From: an uncultured Eubacteriales bacterium
GTDB lineage: Bacteria > Bacillota > Clostridia > Oscillospirales > Oscillospiraceae
Reading direction: 5' to 3'
Length of the DNA stretch: 11,215 bases
Assembly: GCA_900546415.1 (NCBI GenBank)
Contig: URCY01000056.1
Span: 1-11,215, forward strand
The notes below the pieces were generated by a model that was given only the letters and a program-made list of their open reading frames with translations, was not told the origin of the DNA and made no database searches. Numbering within the stretch: the first letter of the stretch is position 1; every line of letters begins with the position of its first letter. Shown here in pieces: positions 6,437-11,215 of this stretch. The translations under genes were made by a program, and so were the position numbers.

Positions 6437-8452
6437 ATGAAAAGAAGAAATCTGCGGCTGACGGCGCTGCTTCTGGTCTGCGCGGTGCTGCTCGGCAGCG
6501 TCGCGATGGCGGCGCCCGAGGACTGGGAATATGAATTCCCGACGAACTGGAGCCATGACGCGATGGTATTTGCCGTGGAGAACGGCATCCTGCGCGGCGA
6601 TCAGAATCACAACCTGAACGCCGAGCAGCCGATCACTCGCGCGGAGCTTGCGGCGGTGCTGACGCGCCTGCTGGCGGCAACGGAGCGGGCGGACATTGCC
6701 GCGTATGCCGATGTCGCCGAGACGGCGTGGTATCACGACGAGCTTGCGGCGGCAGTCGGTGCGGGTCTGCTCAACGGCATTTCGCCGACAAAGATGGATC
6801 CTGATGCGCAGATCACGCGTGAGCAGACGGTCACGGTGCTCTGCCGCGCGTTCGGCATCGTGACGGAGCAGGCCAATGCCTGCGACGCCTTCTCCGACGG
6901 CGCGAGCATCTCAAATTATGCGCGTCCGTATGTCAGCGCCATGCTCGAAAACGACCTGGTGCACGGCTATCGCGACGGCAGCTTCTGCCCGCAGCAGAGC
7001 ATCACCCGCGCCGAGGTCGCGCAGCTGCTCTATAATTACATCGACGCGATCGTGGACGACCCCGCGCAGCTCCCGGAGCAGGGGAATGTCGTCTATCGCG
7101 GCACGGAGGCGCTCCCGTCGGCTCTGACGCTGGACGGCTCGCTTGTGATCGGGCAGGCCGCCCCGCTTGAGACGAAGCCCGGAGACTGGAGGCTGACCGG
7201 CAACCTCACGGTCTGCACCGGCCGCAGCAGCGAGATCGACGTCCGTGCCGTGCAGGCGGCGCATGTCACCTGCGCCCCGTTCAGCGGAACGGTCACGGCC
7301 GATCAGCCGGTCTGGCTGGGCGGCGGCGGTGCCGCGCTTTCCGGCGCAACGGATACGGTCACGGTTCTCGTCGGCAGTCACAGCGCCTCCGTGGCGCTGA
7401 AGTCCGTCACGATGCTGGGCGGAAGCCTGAGCGTCGCGGGCGGCGTGGATCAGGTGCGCTTTGACGCGTCGGCCGTGATGGACATCACCGGCAACGTCAG
7501 GGACGCCGTGCTCGCCGTCGGCGGCACGATCACGATCAACGGCTCGGTGGAGAAGCTCTCGCTGGGCAAGAACGCGAAGGCCGTGGTCAACGGCGAGGCC
7601 GTGCAGGTCGAGCTGGACGCCAACGCCTCGCTCGAGATGAACGGCTACGCCAAGCTGATCGTCCTCAACGGGCAGTACGGCAAGGTCGTCGGGTCGGGCT
7701 ATGCCGAGGAGATCCGCATTCTGGCAGGCGACACCTTTGTCACGCTTGCGACCTCGAAGCTCGACAACCAATGGTGGACGAGCTGCTACGAGAATGCGCC
7801 CAATGTCGTGCAGACGCAGAAGGCAGCCTGTGTCATTGACCGCGACACGAAGCTCTATGCAGACCGCAACATGAACAAGGTCGTGCGCGAGCTGAAGCAG
7901 GGCGAGATCGTCTATAACGAATATAACAACGGCGGTCGCCTGAGCGTGACGCTCCCGGACGGCACGACGGGCTGCATCTATCGCTCGACCTGCACGATCC
8001 TCGACGAGCCGTCCACCGACGGAACGGTAGACTATCCCACGCCCACGAAGGAGGGCTTTATGGATTATCTGGGCTATGACAGCGAGACGGACTACCTGAT
8101 CTGGGTCAGCCGCTACACGCAGAAGGTCATGGTGTTCCAGGGCAGCGCGAGGAATTGGACGCTGATCCGCACCTTCCCCTGCGGCAGCGGCTCAAACACC
8201 ACGCCCACGCCTCCGGGCGCCTTCCGCACGGAATATCGCAACACGCGCTGGGATTACGGCGGCTACTACGTCGGAATGCCGACGATCTTCAACGGCGGCC
8301 ACGCCTTCCACACGGTTCTTCTGAACTACGACGGCTCGTATTATAACGGGACGGTAGGCCGTCCGCTCTCGCACGGCTGCGTGCGTATGCTGCCGGACGA
8401 TTGCCGCTTCATCTATGAGCTTCCGCTCCACACCCGCGTGGTCGTTTATTGA
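6437..8452 (+). CDS. S-layer-homology L,D-transpeptidase (SLH x3 - beta-rich - SH3-like - YkuD)
   Basis: The 671-residue product has a signal peptide (1-26) and three SLH repeats (about 36-82, 88-141 and 150-205; each has an ITRAE- or ITREQ-type motif) that bind secondary cell-wall polymer. A repetitive Gly/Val/Ser-rich beta region (about 218-440) resembles a right-handed beta-helix. An SH3-like segment (about 464-523) precedes a C-terminal YkuD catalytic domain (about 551-671). His625 in HAFHTVLL and Ser645-His646-Gly647-Cys648 in LSHGCVRM form the L,D-transpeptidase active site, with Cys648 as nucleophile. The enzyme class makes 3-3 peptidoglycan cross-links or attaches proteins to the wall. 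ATG 6437 is chosen because GAGGGAG ends 5 nt upstream; the in-frame GTG at 6431 overlaps that site. It is paired with the aminopeptidase gene upstream; I see no direct functional link between the two. Confidence 0.94.
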   Translation: MKRRNLRLTALLLVCAVLLGSVAMAAPEDWEYEFPTNWSHDAMVFAVENGILRGDQNHNLNAEQPITRAELAAVLTRLLAATERADIAAYADVAETAWYHDELAAAVGAGLLNGISPTKMDPDAQITREQTVTVLCRAFGIVTEQANACDAFSDGASISNYARPYVSAMLENDLVHGYRDGSFCPQQSITRAEVAQLLYNYIDAIVDDPAQLPEQGNVVYRGTEALPSALTLDGSLVIGQAAPLETKPGDWRLTGNLTVCTGRSSEIDVRAVQAAHVTCAPFSGTVTADQPVWLGGGGAALSGATDTVTVLVGSHSASVALKSVTMLGGSLSVAGGVDQVRFDASAVMDITGNVRDAVLAVGGTITINGSVEKLSLGKNAKAVVNGEAVQVELDANASLEMNGYAKLIVLNGQYGKVVGSGYAEEIRILAGDTFVTLATSKLDNQWWTSCYENAPNVVQTQKAACVIDRDTKLYADRNMNKVVRELKQGEIVYNEYNNGGRLSVTLPDGTTGCIYRSTCTILDEPSTDGTVDYPTPTKEGFMDYLGYDSETDYLIWVSRYTQKVMVFQGSARNWTLIRTFPCGSGSNTTPTPPGAFRTEYRNTRWDYGGYYVGMPTIFNGGHAFHTVLLNYDGSYYNGTVGRPLSHGCVRMLPDDCRFIYELPLHTRVVVY

Positions 8453-8461
8453 TCCTTGAGA

Positions 8462-8499
8462 AAACGGAGCGCGCGGCGATCCTGCCGCACGCTCCGTTT
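8462..8499 (+). terminator. Hairpin after the SLH-transpeptidase gene
   Basis: AAACGGAGCG (8462-8471) pairs perfectly with CGCTCCGTTT (8490-8499), and an inner GCGGC/GCCGC pair (8473-8477 with 8484-8488) extends the stem. It begins about 10 nt after the stop codon. The T tract is short (TTTC), so it may be a weak terminator backed up by the next palindrome. Confidence 0.65.
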
Positions 8500-8550
8500 C
8501 AAGTGCCTATATAAAACATGTTATATGGAAAAGAAACCTCCGGCCGGTCG

Positions 8551-8598
8551 AAAGGACTTGCCGTCTGCACTGTGCAGACGGCAAGTCCTTTTCTTTTT
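8551..8598 (+). terminator. Perfect long palindrome with T tract
   Basis: Bases 8551-8570 and 8572-8591 are perfectly complementary 20-bp arms around a single T; in RNA the turn would use a few of the inner pairs. TTTTCTTTTT follows on the plus strand, so it can act as a strong intrinsic terminator for the SLH-transpeptidase transcript. The unusually long perfect stem also fits a small dispersed repeat. Confidence 0.75.
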
Positions 8599-8658
8599 GC
8601 GTGGACGAATAAGCTTAAGACGTCCATCGACGGGAGAACGTATTTATACTGAGGTTGG

Positions 8659-8760
8659 ATGAAGCCATGATATGCCTTCATAGCCGCCGCTGCGGCGCAG
8701 ATTTCGTATGAGACGATTTTGAAGCATCAACCGCACTTTGCGCAGCTCGTGGACGCCTGA
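8659..8760 (+). pseudogene. Possible 33-codon mini-ORF interrupted by an in-frame TGA
   Basis: GAGG (8651-8654) is followed by ATG AAG CCA, then TGA (8668-8670), then an uninterrupted frame reading YAFIAAAAAQISYETILK and HQPHFAQLVDA up to a TGA at 8758. The codons after the internal stop look protein-like, with GCG, CAG and CTC, and the frame ends at the base of a hairpin, as real genes often do. One base change (TGA to TGG) would give an intact 33-residue peptide. It may be a decayed small gene or chance. I do not recognise the peptide. Confidence 0.25.
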
Positions 8761-8783
8761 TTAAAATCATGGATCTTAATCAG
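8757..8783 (-). terminator. Stem-loop at the end of the patatin operon
   Basis: CTGATTAA (8757-8764) pairs with TTAATCAG (8776-8783), continued by ATC/GAT after one mismatch, around an ATG loop. It overlaps the stop codon of the small membrane peptide on the minus strand and the stop of the broken mini-ORF on the plus strand. There is no real T tract, so the terminator role is inferred from position. Confidence 0.45.
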
Positions 8784-8946
8784 CCTCGCCCGAATCTACG
8801 TGTGCCGCACAGTGTTTTCTGTTATGAAGCCGGAATGCTTTAATATTCTGCGTAATCGATGCTGCGTGCGTACAACACAGTATGACCATCGATGTCGCGC
8901 CGATGATTCCTGCGGCTGCCATGATGATTTTTGATACTCTTTTCAT
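8776..8946 (-). CDS. Small membrane peptide, translationally coupled to the patatin gene
   Basis: This 56-residue peptide has a basic start (MKRVSK) and one hydrophobic segment (about 7-29, IIMAAAGIIGATSMVILCC). A polar tail with scattered His, Arg and Cys (LHNRKHCAAHVDSGEAD) follows. I do not recognise it. The strong AAGGGAG site (8960-8954) lies 7 nt before the ATG and begins inside the stop codon of the patatin gene, which suggests coupled translation. A start further upstream at 8967 would overlap the patatin gene and has no such site. The hydrophobic segment could be a signal peptide or a membrane anchor. Toxin, chaperone or immunity roles are all possible and none is shown. Confidence 0.5.
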   Translation of the reverse strand: MKRVSKIIMAAAGIIGATSMVILCCTHAASITQNIKAFRLHNRKHCAAHVDSGEAD

Positions 8947-8959
8947 AGGTCGACTCCCT

Positions 8960-9811
8960 TCACACAATATTTCTTTTTGCCAGCTTTTGCGTTACGCGGT
9001 TTAAATTCGTGACCAGCATATCCCCGGTTATGCGGGGTGTACCACATCCCGACCGGTTATTGAGGTAGTCTATAGAACGATATATGGAGTCCAGATTTTT
9101 CGATCCGTCGCAGAGAACCGTCTGAAGGATATGCTTGGCTCTGTCATAGCCGTCGCGGAGCATCTGCTCAATGTTTTCCTGTCTAAAAATAAGAGACTGC
9201 TTTACGATGCTTTTGCAGGGAAAAGAAATTTTGACGATTTTATTATCAAAATAGGTGTTTTCAAATTTGTAGCAAATATCATCGAAGTATATGCATATCA
9301 TATAATCCAGATTGTGTTTTAGAAGCGGGTAGACCGGTATATTGTCGATCATAGCCCCGTCGTAGTAAGCGGTGCTCTCGATTTGGACGGCGTGATTATA
9401 GACGGGCATTGCTACACTTGCACGAAGATACATTGGAATTTGCTCGGCGCTCACAGAGGAGAGATTTTTATAAATGATGCTTTTGTGACTCCAGTCAAAC
9501 AAGGAGCAGTAGAATACGGGTATGGGAACGATTGGCGGCGTGCAGATATCCAGAATGCCTTGCTGCAGCATACTGCTTCTGAGCATTTGCGTGATAACGA
9601 TCCTCGTTTCTTGGCTGCAAATCGTTTTCCACATTTCAGCGGCGTTTTCGAGCCTGTCGGTTGCATATGCATACCCGTTAAGTACTCCGACTGAGGAACA
9701 GCTTATATATTTGATATCTTCAAAGGGGATCAATTCGTTCAGCGCTTTTAGCGCTCCGATTTGATACGCGCCCTTCGCCATCCCGCCGGACAGCACCAAC
9801 CCGATATCCAA
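8960..9811 (-). CDS. Patatin-like phospholipase with altered nucleophile elbow
   Basis: From the TTG at 9811 the product has 283 residues. Patatin hallmarks are present: the oxyanion-hole loop Gly9-Gly10-Met-Ala-Lys-Gly14 in LVLSGGMAKGAYQIG, a nucleophile elbow with Ser40 in ISCSSVGVLNG, and catalytic Asp151 in YYDGAMIDNIPVYP. These Ser/Asp-dyad enzymes hydrolyse acyl chains of phospholipids. The first glycine of GxSxG is Cys38 here (Cys-Ser-Ser-Val-Gly), which is unusual. The start is uncertain: an open frame reaches TTG 9859, but TTG 9811 has GGGGG about 8 nt upstream and gives the usual family N-terminus. There is no signal peptide in the shorter form. Composition is AT-rich with many ATA, TTT and AAT codons, unlike the genes to the left. 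It is probably co-transcribed with the TM2 gene upstream. Confidence 0.9.
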   Translation of the reverse strand: MDIGLVLSGGMAKGAYQIGALKALNELIPFEDIKYISCSSVGVLNGYAYATDRLENAAEMWKTICSQETRIVITQMLRSSMLQQGILDICTPPIVPIPVFYCSLFDWSHKSIIYKNLSSVSAEQIPMYLRASVAMPVYNHAVQIESTAYYDGAMIDNIPVYPLLKHNLDYMICIYFDDICYKFENTYFDNKIVKISFPCKSIVKQSLIFRQENIEQMLRDGYDRAKHILQTVLCDGSKNLDSIYRSIDYLNNRSGCGTPRITGDMLVTNLNRVTQKLAKRNIV

Positions 9812-9865
9812 CTCATCATCCCCCGAATTACATGCAGATAGAGCCAAAAATGTTGGCAATGAGTG

Positions 9866-9893
9866 GGGTGCAGAAGCTTTCTGTTCTGCACCC
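9866..9893 (-). terminator. Hairpin between the TM2 and patatin genes
   Basis: GGGTGCAGAA (9866-9875) pairs perfectly with TTCTGCACCC (9884-9893) around an 8-nt loop. It lies 18 nt after the TM2 stop codon on the minus strand. No T tract follows directly, and no separate promoter for the patatin gene is evident. It may be a partial terminator, a processing site or an mRNA-stability element that sets the ratio between TM2 and patatin expression. Confidence 0.5.
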
Positions 9894-9910
9894 GTTCAAA
9901 ATTTTGCAGA

Positions 9911-10147
9911 TTATCTTAGATATGCGCCGTTTTTATCTGTGAAGGAACCGCAGAGAATCATAATAAAGTCGACGATCTCGCCGATTCCGCAGAAGCCGAG
10001 CGTCACAAGCCAGAGAATACCCGTTCCGATTTTCCCAACATAGAACCGATGGACACCCAGCGCTCCAAGAAAAAAGCACAGAACGGCCGCTGTGCCCTTC
10101 GATTTCTCCGAAACAGCCTGCTGGTTTTCAAAAGTTTGATTTGACAT
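9911..10147 (-). CDS. TM2-domain membrane protein
   Basis: The 78-residue product has a short polar N-terminus (1-17) followed by a TM2 domain: helix 1 (about 19-36) containing FFLGALGVHRFYVGK, then GTGILWLVTLGFCGIGEIVD, helix 2 (about 43-66) and the typical end GSFTDKNGAYL. The two helices joined by a short turn and the HRFYVGK motif are diagnostic of the family, whose molecular function is not settled in bacteria. ATG 10147 is chosen because GGGAGG lies 7 nt upstream; the frame could extend to 10162 but without a site. It is the first gene behind a consensus promoter and is divergent from the XRE regulator. Confidence 0.92.
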   Translation of the reverse strand: MSNQTFENQQAVSEKSKGTAAVLCFFLGALGVHRFYVGKIGTGILWLVTLGFCGIGEIVDFIMILCGSFTDKNGAYLR

Positions 10148-10226
10148 GATAAAACCTCCCATTTTATAAATTTTTCCTTGGGTGACAGGATCGATGCGTT
10201 TGAAACAAGATCATCCCCGTGAAATA

Positions 10227-10255
10227 ATTATAGACGTTTTCTGTCTATTTGTCAA
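10227..10255 (-). promoter_or_regulatory. Perfect sigma-A promoter of the TM2 operon
   Basis: On the minus strand TTGACA (10255-10250), a 17-nt spacer and TATAAT (10232-10227) match the consensus completely. It points into the TM2 gene with a leader of about 70 nt. A promoter this strong normally needs repression, which fits the overlapping dyads. Confidence 0.9.
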
Positions 10256-10260
10256 TAGAT
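10230..10260. promoter_or_regulatory. Candidate XRE operator: three alternating half-sites
   Basis: ATAGAC (10230-10235), GTCTAT (10243-10248) and ATAGAT (10255-10260) are successive half-sites in alternating orientation, with centres 13 and 12 bp apart. They form two overlapping dyads, one across the spacer and -10, the other across the -35, of the TM2 promoter. The XRE gene starts 38 bases to the right. Binding by that regulator is inferred. Confidence 0.55.
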
Positions 10261-10297
10261 ATTTTCTTTCTAATGTAGAATAGAGCAGGTGATTGAA

Positions 10298-10525
10298 ATG
10301 ATGTGTTCATTCGGAGAAAAGATCAGACTGCTCCGCGAGAAGGAAGAGATGAATCAAACACAGCTGGGGAAGGCTGTAAACATGACCCAGCGCAAGGTGT
10401 CGTATATTGAATGTGGCAAATATGAGCCAAGCATTGACGATATAAAGGCTTTCTGCGCGTATTTTAAAGTTTCGGCTGATTATTTGCTCTCACTGCCCAG
10501 AAATTACCGTTATCCCGAAATTTAG
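10298..10525 (+). CDS. Small XRE/Cro-family transcriptional regulator
   Basis: The 75-residue product is essentially a single HTH_3 domain: FGEKIRLLREKEEMNQTQLG, then KAVNMTQRKVSYIECGKYEPS (recognition helix about 30-39), then DDIKAFCAYFKVSADYLLSL. There is no partner or ligand domain. It should bind DNA as a dimer. ATG 10298 is preferred because AGGTGA (10287-10292) lies 5 nt upstream; ATG 10301 is also possible, and GTG 10289 overlaps the site. It is divergent from the TM2/patatin operon and probably represses it and itself. A possible own promoter is weak (TTGTCA 10249-10254; TAATGT 10271-10276). The stop codon TAG directly abuts the small inverted-repeat element. Confidence 0.92.
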   Translation: MMCSFGEKIRLLREKEEMNQTQLGKAVNMTQRKVSYIECGKYEPSIDDIKAFCAYFKVSADYLLSLPRNYRYPEI

Positions 10526-10586
10526 GGAACCTCTGATTAAATCGCAAGACCTGCCGAGCACCGCAGCTGATTGATTCAGAGGGTCC
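10526..10586. mobile_element. 61-bp MITE-like element with TTAG target duplication
   Basis: The ends GGAACCTCTGATTAAATC (10526-10543) and the complement of 10569-10586 (GGACCCTCTGAATCAATC) match at 15 of 18 bases. The same four bases, TTAG, flank both sides (10522-10525 and 10587-10590), as expected for a target duplication. No transposase is encoded, so it would have to be mobilised in trans. The left TIR is shared with the repeat at the window's left edge. The duplication includes the XRE stop codon, and removing the element would leave that gene unchanged. Confidence 0.6.
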
Positions 10587-10651
10587 TTAGTATTGACTTC
10601 CCGACTGAAAGCCTACGCGGATTATGGCTGCAAAGGTGCCGCGCGCTCCGT

Positions 10652-10680
10652 TTGACAAAGAATGCGCTGTGCGCTATAAT
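10652..10680 (+). promoter_or_regulatory. Perfect sigma-A promoter of the lipoprotein gene
   Basis: TTGACA (10652-10657), a 17-nt spacer and TATAAT (10675-10680) match the consensus completely. The start codon is 43 bases downstream. High constitutive expression is expected. Confidence 0.9.
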
Positions 10681-10723
10681 AGGCGGCAGAACATCCAAAA
10701 AAATCAGACAGGAGGACTTACCG

Positions 10724-11164
10724 ATGAAAAAACTGCTGCTTTTTGCGCTGTGTCTGCTGCTCACGGTTCCGCTTCTGGCCGGCTGCGGCAAGGCGGACGC
10801 GGGCAAGACTTCCGATGCGTCTGCGGCGTCAGACAGCACCGCAGAAGATCCGGACATCGTCTATAAGAAGCCGGCGGATGTCGCCGGGATCGATCAAACG
10901 GCCGAGGATCCCAGCAACGAGGTGCTGACCTTCAGCTATGACAAGGAGGGGCGCGTGACCGGCTGCAGCTATGCGCTCGACGGGCACCAGATCGCCATTG
11001 TCTATACCTATAACGACGAGGAAAACACCGTCCAGCTCACGGCCTTCTCCGACGACATTGTCGCCGCACTGGAGGAATACGACCTGCCCGGCGCGTTCGA
11101 CGCCGCCCGCGGCTTCACGGAATACAAGGGCTATTATTTCTGCGGCTACGATTTCCAGAAGTAA
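10724..11164 (+). CDS. Small secreted lipoprotein of unknown function
   Basis: The 146-residue product begins MKKLLLFALCLLLTVPLLAG, then Cys21: a type II signal peptide with lipobox LAGC, so it should be lipidated and held on the outer face of the membrane. A Ser/Ala/Asp-rich linker (about 22-48) leads to a compact C-terminal domain (about 60-146), including LTFSYDKEGRVTGCSYALDG and AARGFTEYKGYYFCGYDFQK. I do not recognise this domain; its beta-strand pattern resembles small clostridial lipoprotein domains with no assigned role. AGGAGG lies 8 nt before the ATG. An upstream in-frame extension would run through the promoter and is rejected. GC-rich codon use matches the left part of the window, not the AT-rich block next to it. 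Confidence 0.87.
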   Translation: MKKLLLFALCLLLTVPLLAGCGKADAGKTSDASAASDSTAEDPDIVYKKPADVAGIDQTAEDPSNEVLTFSYDKEGRVTGCSYALDGHQIAIVYTYNDEENTVQLTAFSDDIVAALEEYDLPGAFDAARGFTEYKGYYFCGYDFQK

Positions 11165-11168
11165 TACT

Positions 11169-11199
11169 GATTCTTGATTAAAATATTTAATCAAGAATC
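11169..11199 (+). terminator. AT-rich 14-bp perfect stem-loop after the lipoprotein gene
   Basis: GATTCTTGATTAAA (11169-11182) pairs perfectly with TTTAATCAAGAATC (11186-11199) around ATA, starting 4 nt after the stop codon. CCCGTG follows instead of a T tract, so it is not a classic terminator. It could protect the mRNA 3' end or be a repeat. Confidence 0.5.
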
Positions 11200-11215
11200 C
11201 CGTGTGCTACGCACA

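Larger units (their letters stand above)
8453..8775. other. Gene-poor interval with hairpins and an interrupted mini-ORF
   Basis: Between the SLH-transpeptidase stop and the small membrane peptide I see no intact gene. The interval holds two hairpins (8462-8499, 8551-8591), a 33-codon frame broken by TGA (8659-8760) and the left half of a third hairpin (8757-8783). Two short open frames here have no ribosome-binding site or run through the palindromes, so I do not call them. Confidence 0.6.

Noticed and set aside
5113..6588. Long minus-strand open frame opposite the aminopeptidase gene
   Set aside because: It runs through the promoter and gene junction and encodes Arg/His/Gln-rich nonsense. 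The M18 motifs are on the plus strand.
6911..7771. Minus-strand open frame inside the SLH-transpeptidase gene
   Set aside because: It is internal, antisense, has no start signal, and matches third-position GC bias of the real gene.
8499..8681. 60-codon minus-strand frame over the 41-nt palindrome
   Set aside because: No ribosome-binding site precedes its ATG and a third of it is the palindrome itself.
8776..10525. CBASS-type defence locus because of the patatin
   Set aside because: No nucleotide cyclase, ubiquitin-like or HORMA-type partner is encoded nearby.
10571..10723. N-terminal extension of the lipoprotein gene
   Set aside because: It would place 51 residues before a textbook lipoprotein signal, and it covers the mobile-element end and the perfect promoter at 10652-10680.

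Overview
The window looks like chromosomal DNA from a Gram-positive, probably gut-associated member of the Clostridia, with the GC-rich Oscillospiraceae-type as my best guess. Reasons: strong AGGAGG/AGGGGG ribosome-binding sites, sigma-A-type promoters, S-layer-homology and L,D-transpeptidase cell-wall proteins, a lipobox lipoprotein, a clostridial-style M18 aminopeptidase, and high GC in most genes with heavy G/C third positions. No rRNA, tRNA or CRISPR array is visible.

Left part, minus strand (1-4909). The first 60 bases carry the end of a small repeat element. A bidirectional terminator (68-116) follows, then a membrane-anchored endonuclease/exonuclease/phosphatase-fold protein (125-1585) with its own promoter. 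Next is a three-gene operon read from 4909 down to 1701: an SPFH 'virion core' protein with three C-terminal zinc ribbons, a double-zinc-ribbon membrane protein, and a TPM-domain membrane protein. The same three kinds of protein make up B. subtilis ydjI, ydjG and ydjH, which there sit with pspA in an envelope-stress operon. Here pspA is absent and the gene order differs.

Middle, plus strand (5071-8502). A promoter drives an M18 metallo-aminopeptidase (5137-6408). It is followed 28 nt later by a large secreted protein (6437-8452) with three SLH repeats, a beta-rich middle, an SH3-like segment and a YkuD L,D-transpeptidase domain. A terminator-like hairpin follows.

Right part (about 8500-10590) is visibly AT-richer and looks like an accessory segment. 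On the minus strand a consensus promoter (TTGACA-17-TATAAT) drives a TM2-domain membrane protein, then a patatin-like phospholipase, then a tightly coupled 56-residue membrane peptide. A small XRE-type regulator is divergent from them. The shared intergenic region holds three alternating ATAGAC-type half-sites laid over the TM2 promoter, which I read as the regulator's operator. A 61-bp inverted-repeat element with a 4-bp flanking duplication follows the regulator; its end matches the repeat at the left edge of the window. The window closes with a lipoprotein (10724-11164) behind another perfect consensus promoter.

The best candidates for something poorly described are the pspA-less ydjIGH-like operon and the XRE / TM2 / patatin / small-peptide island.
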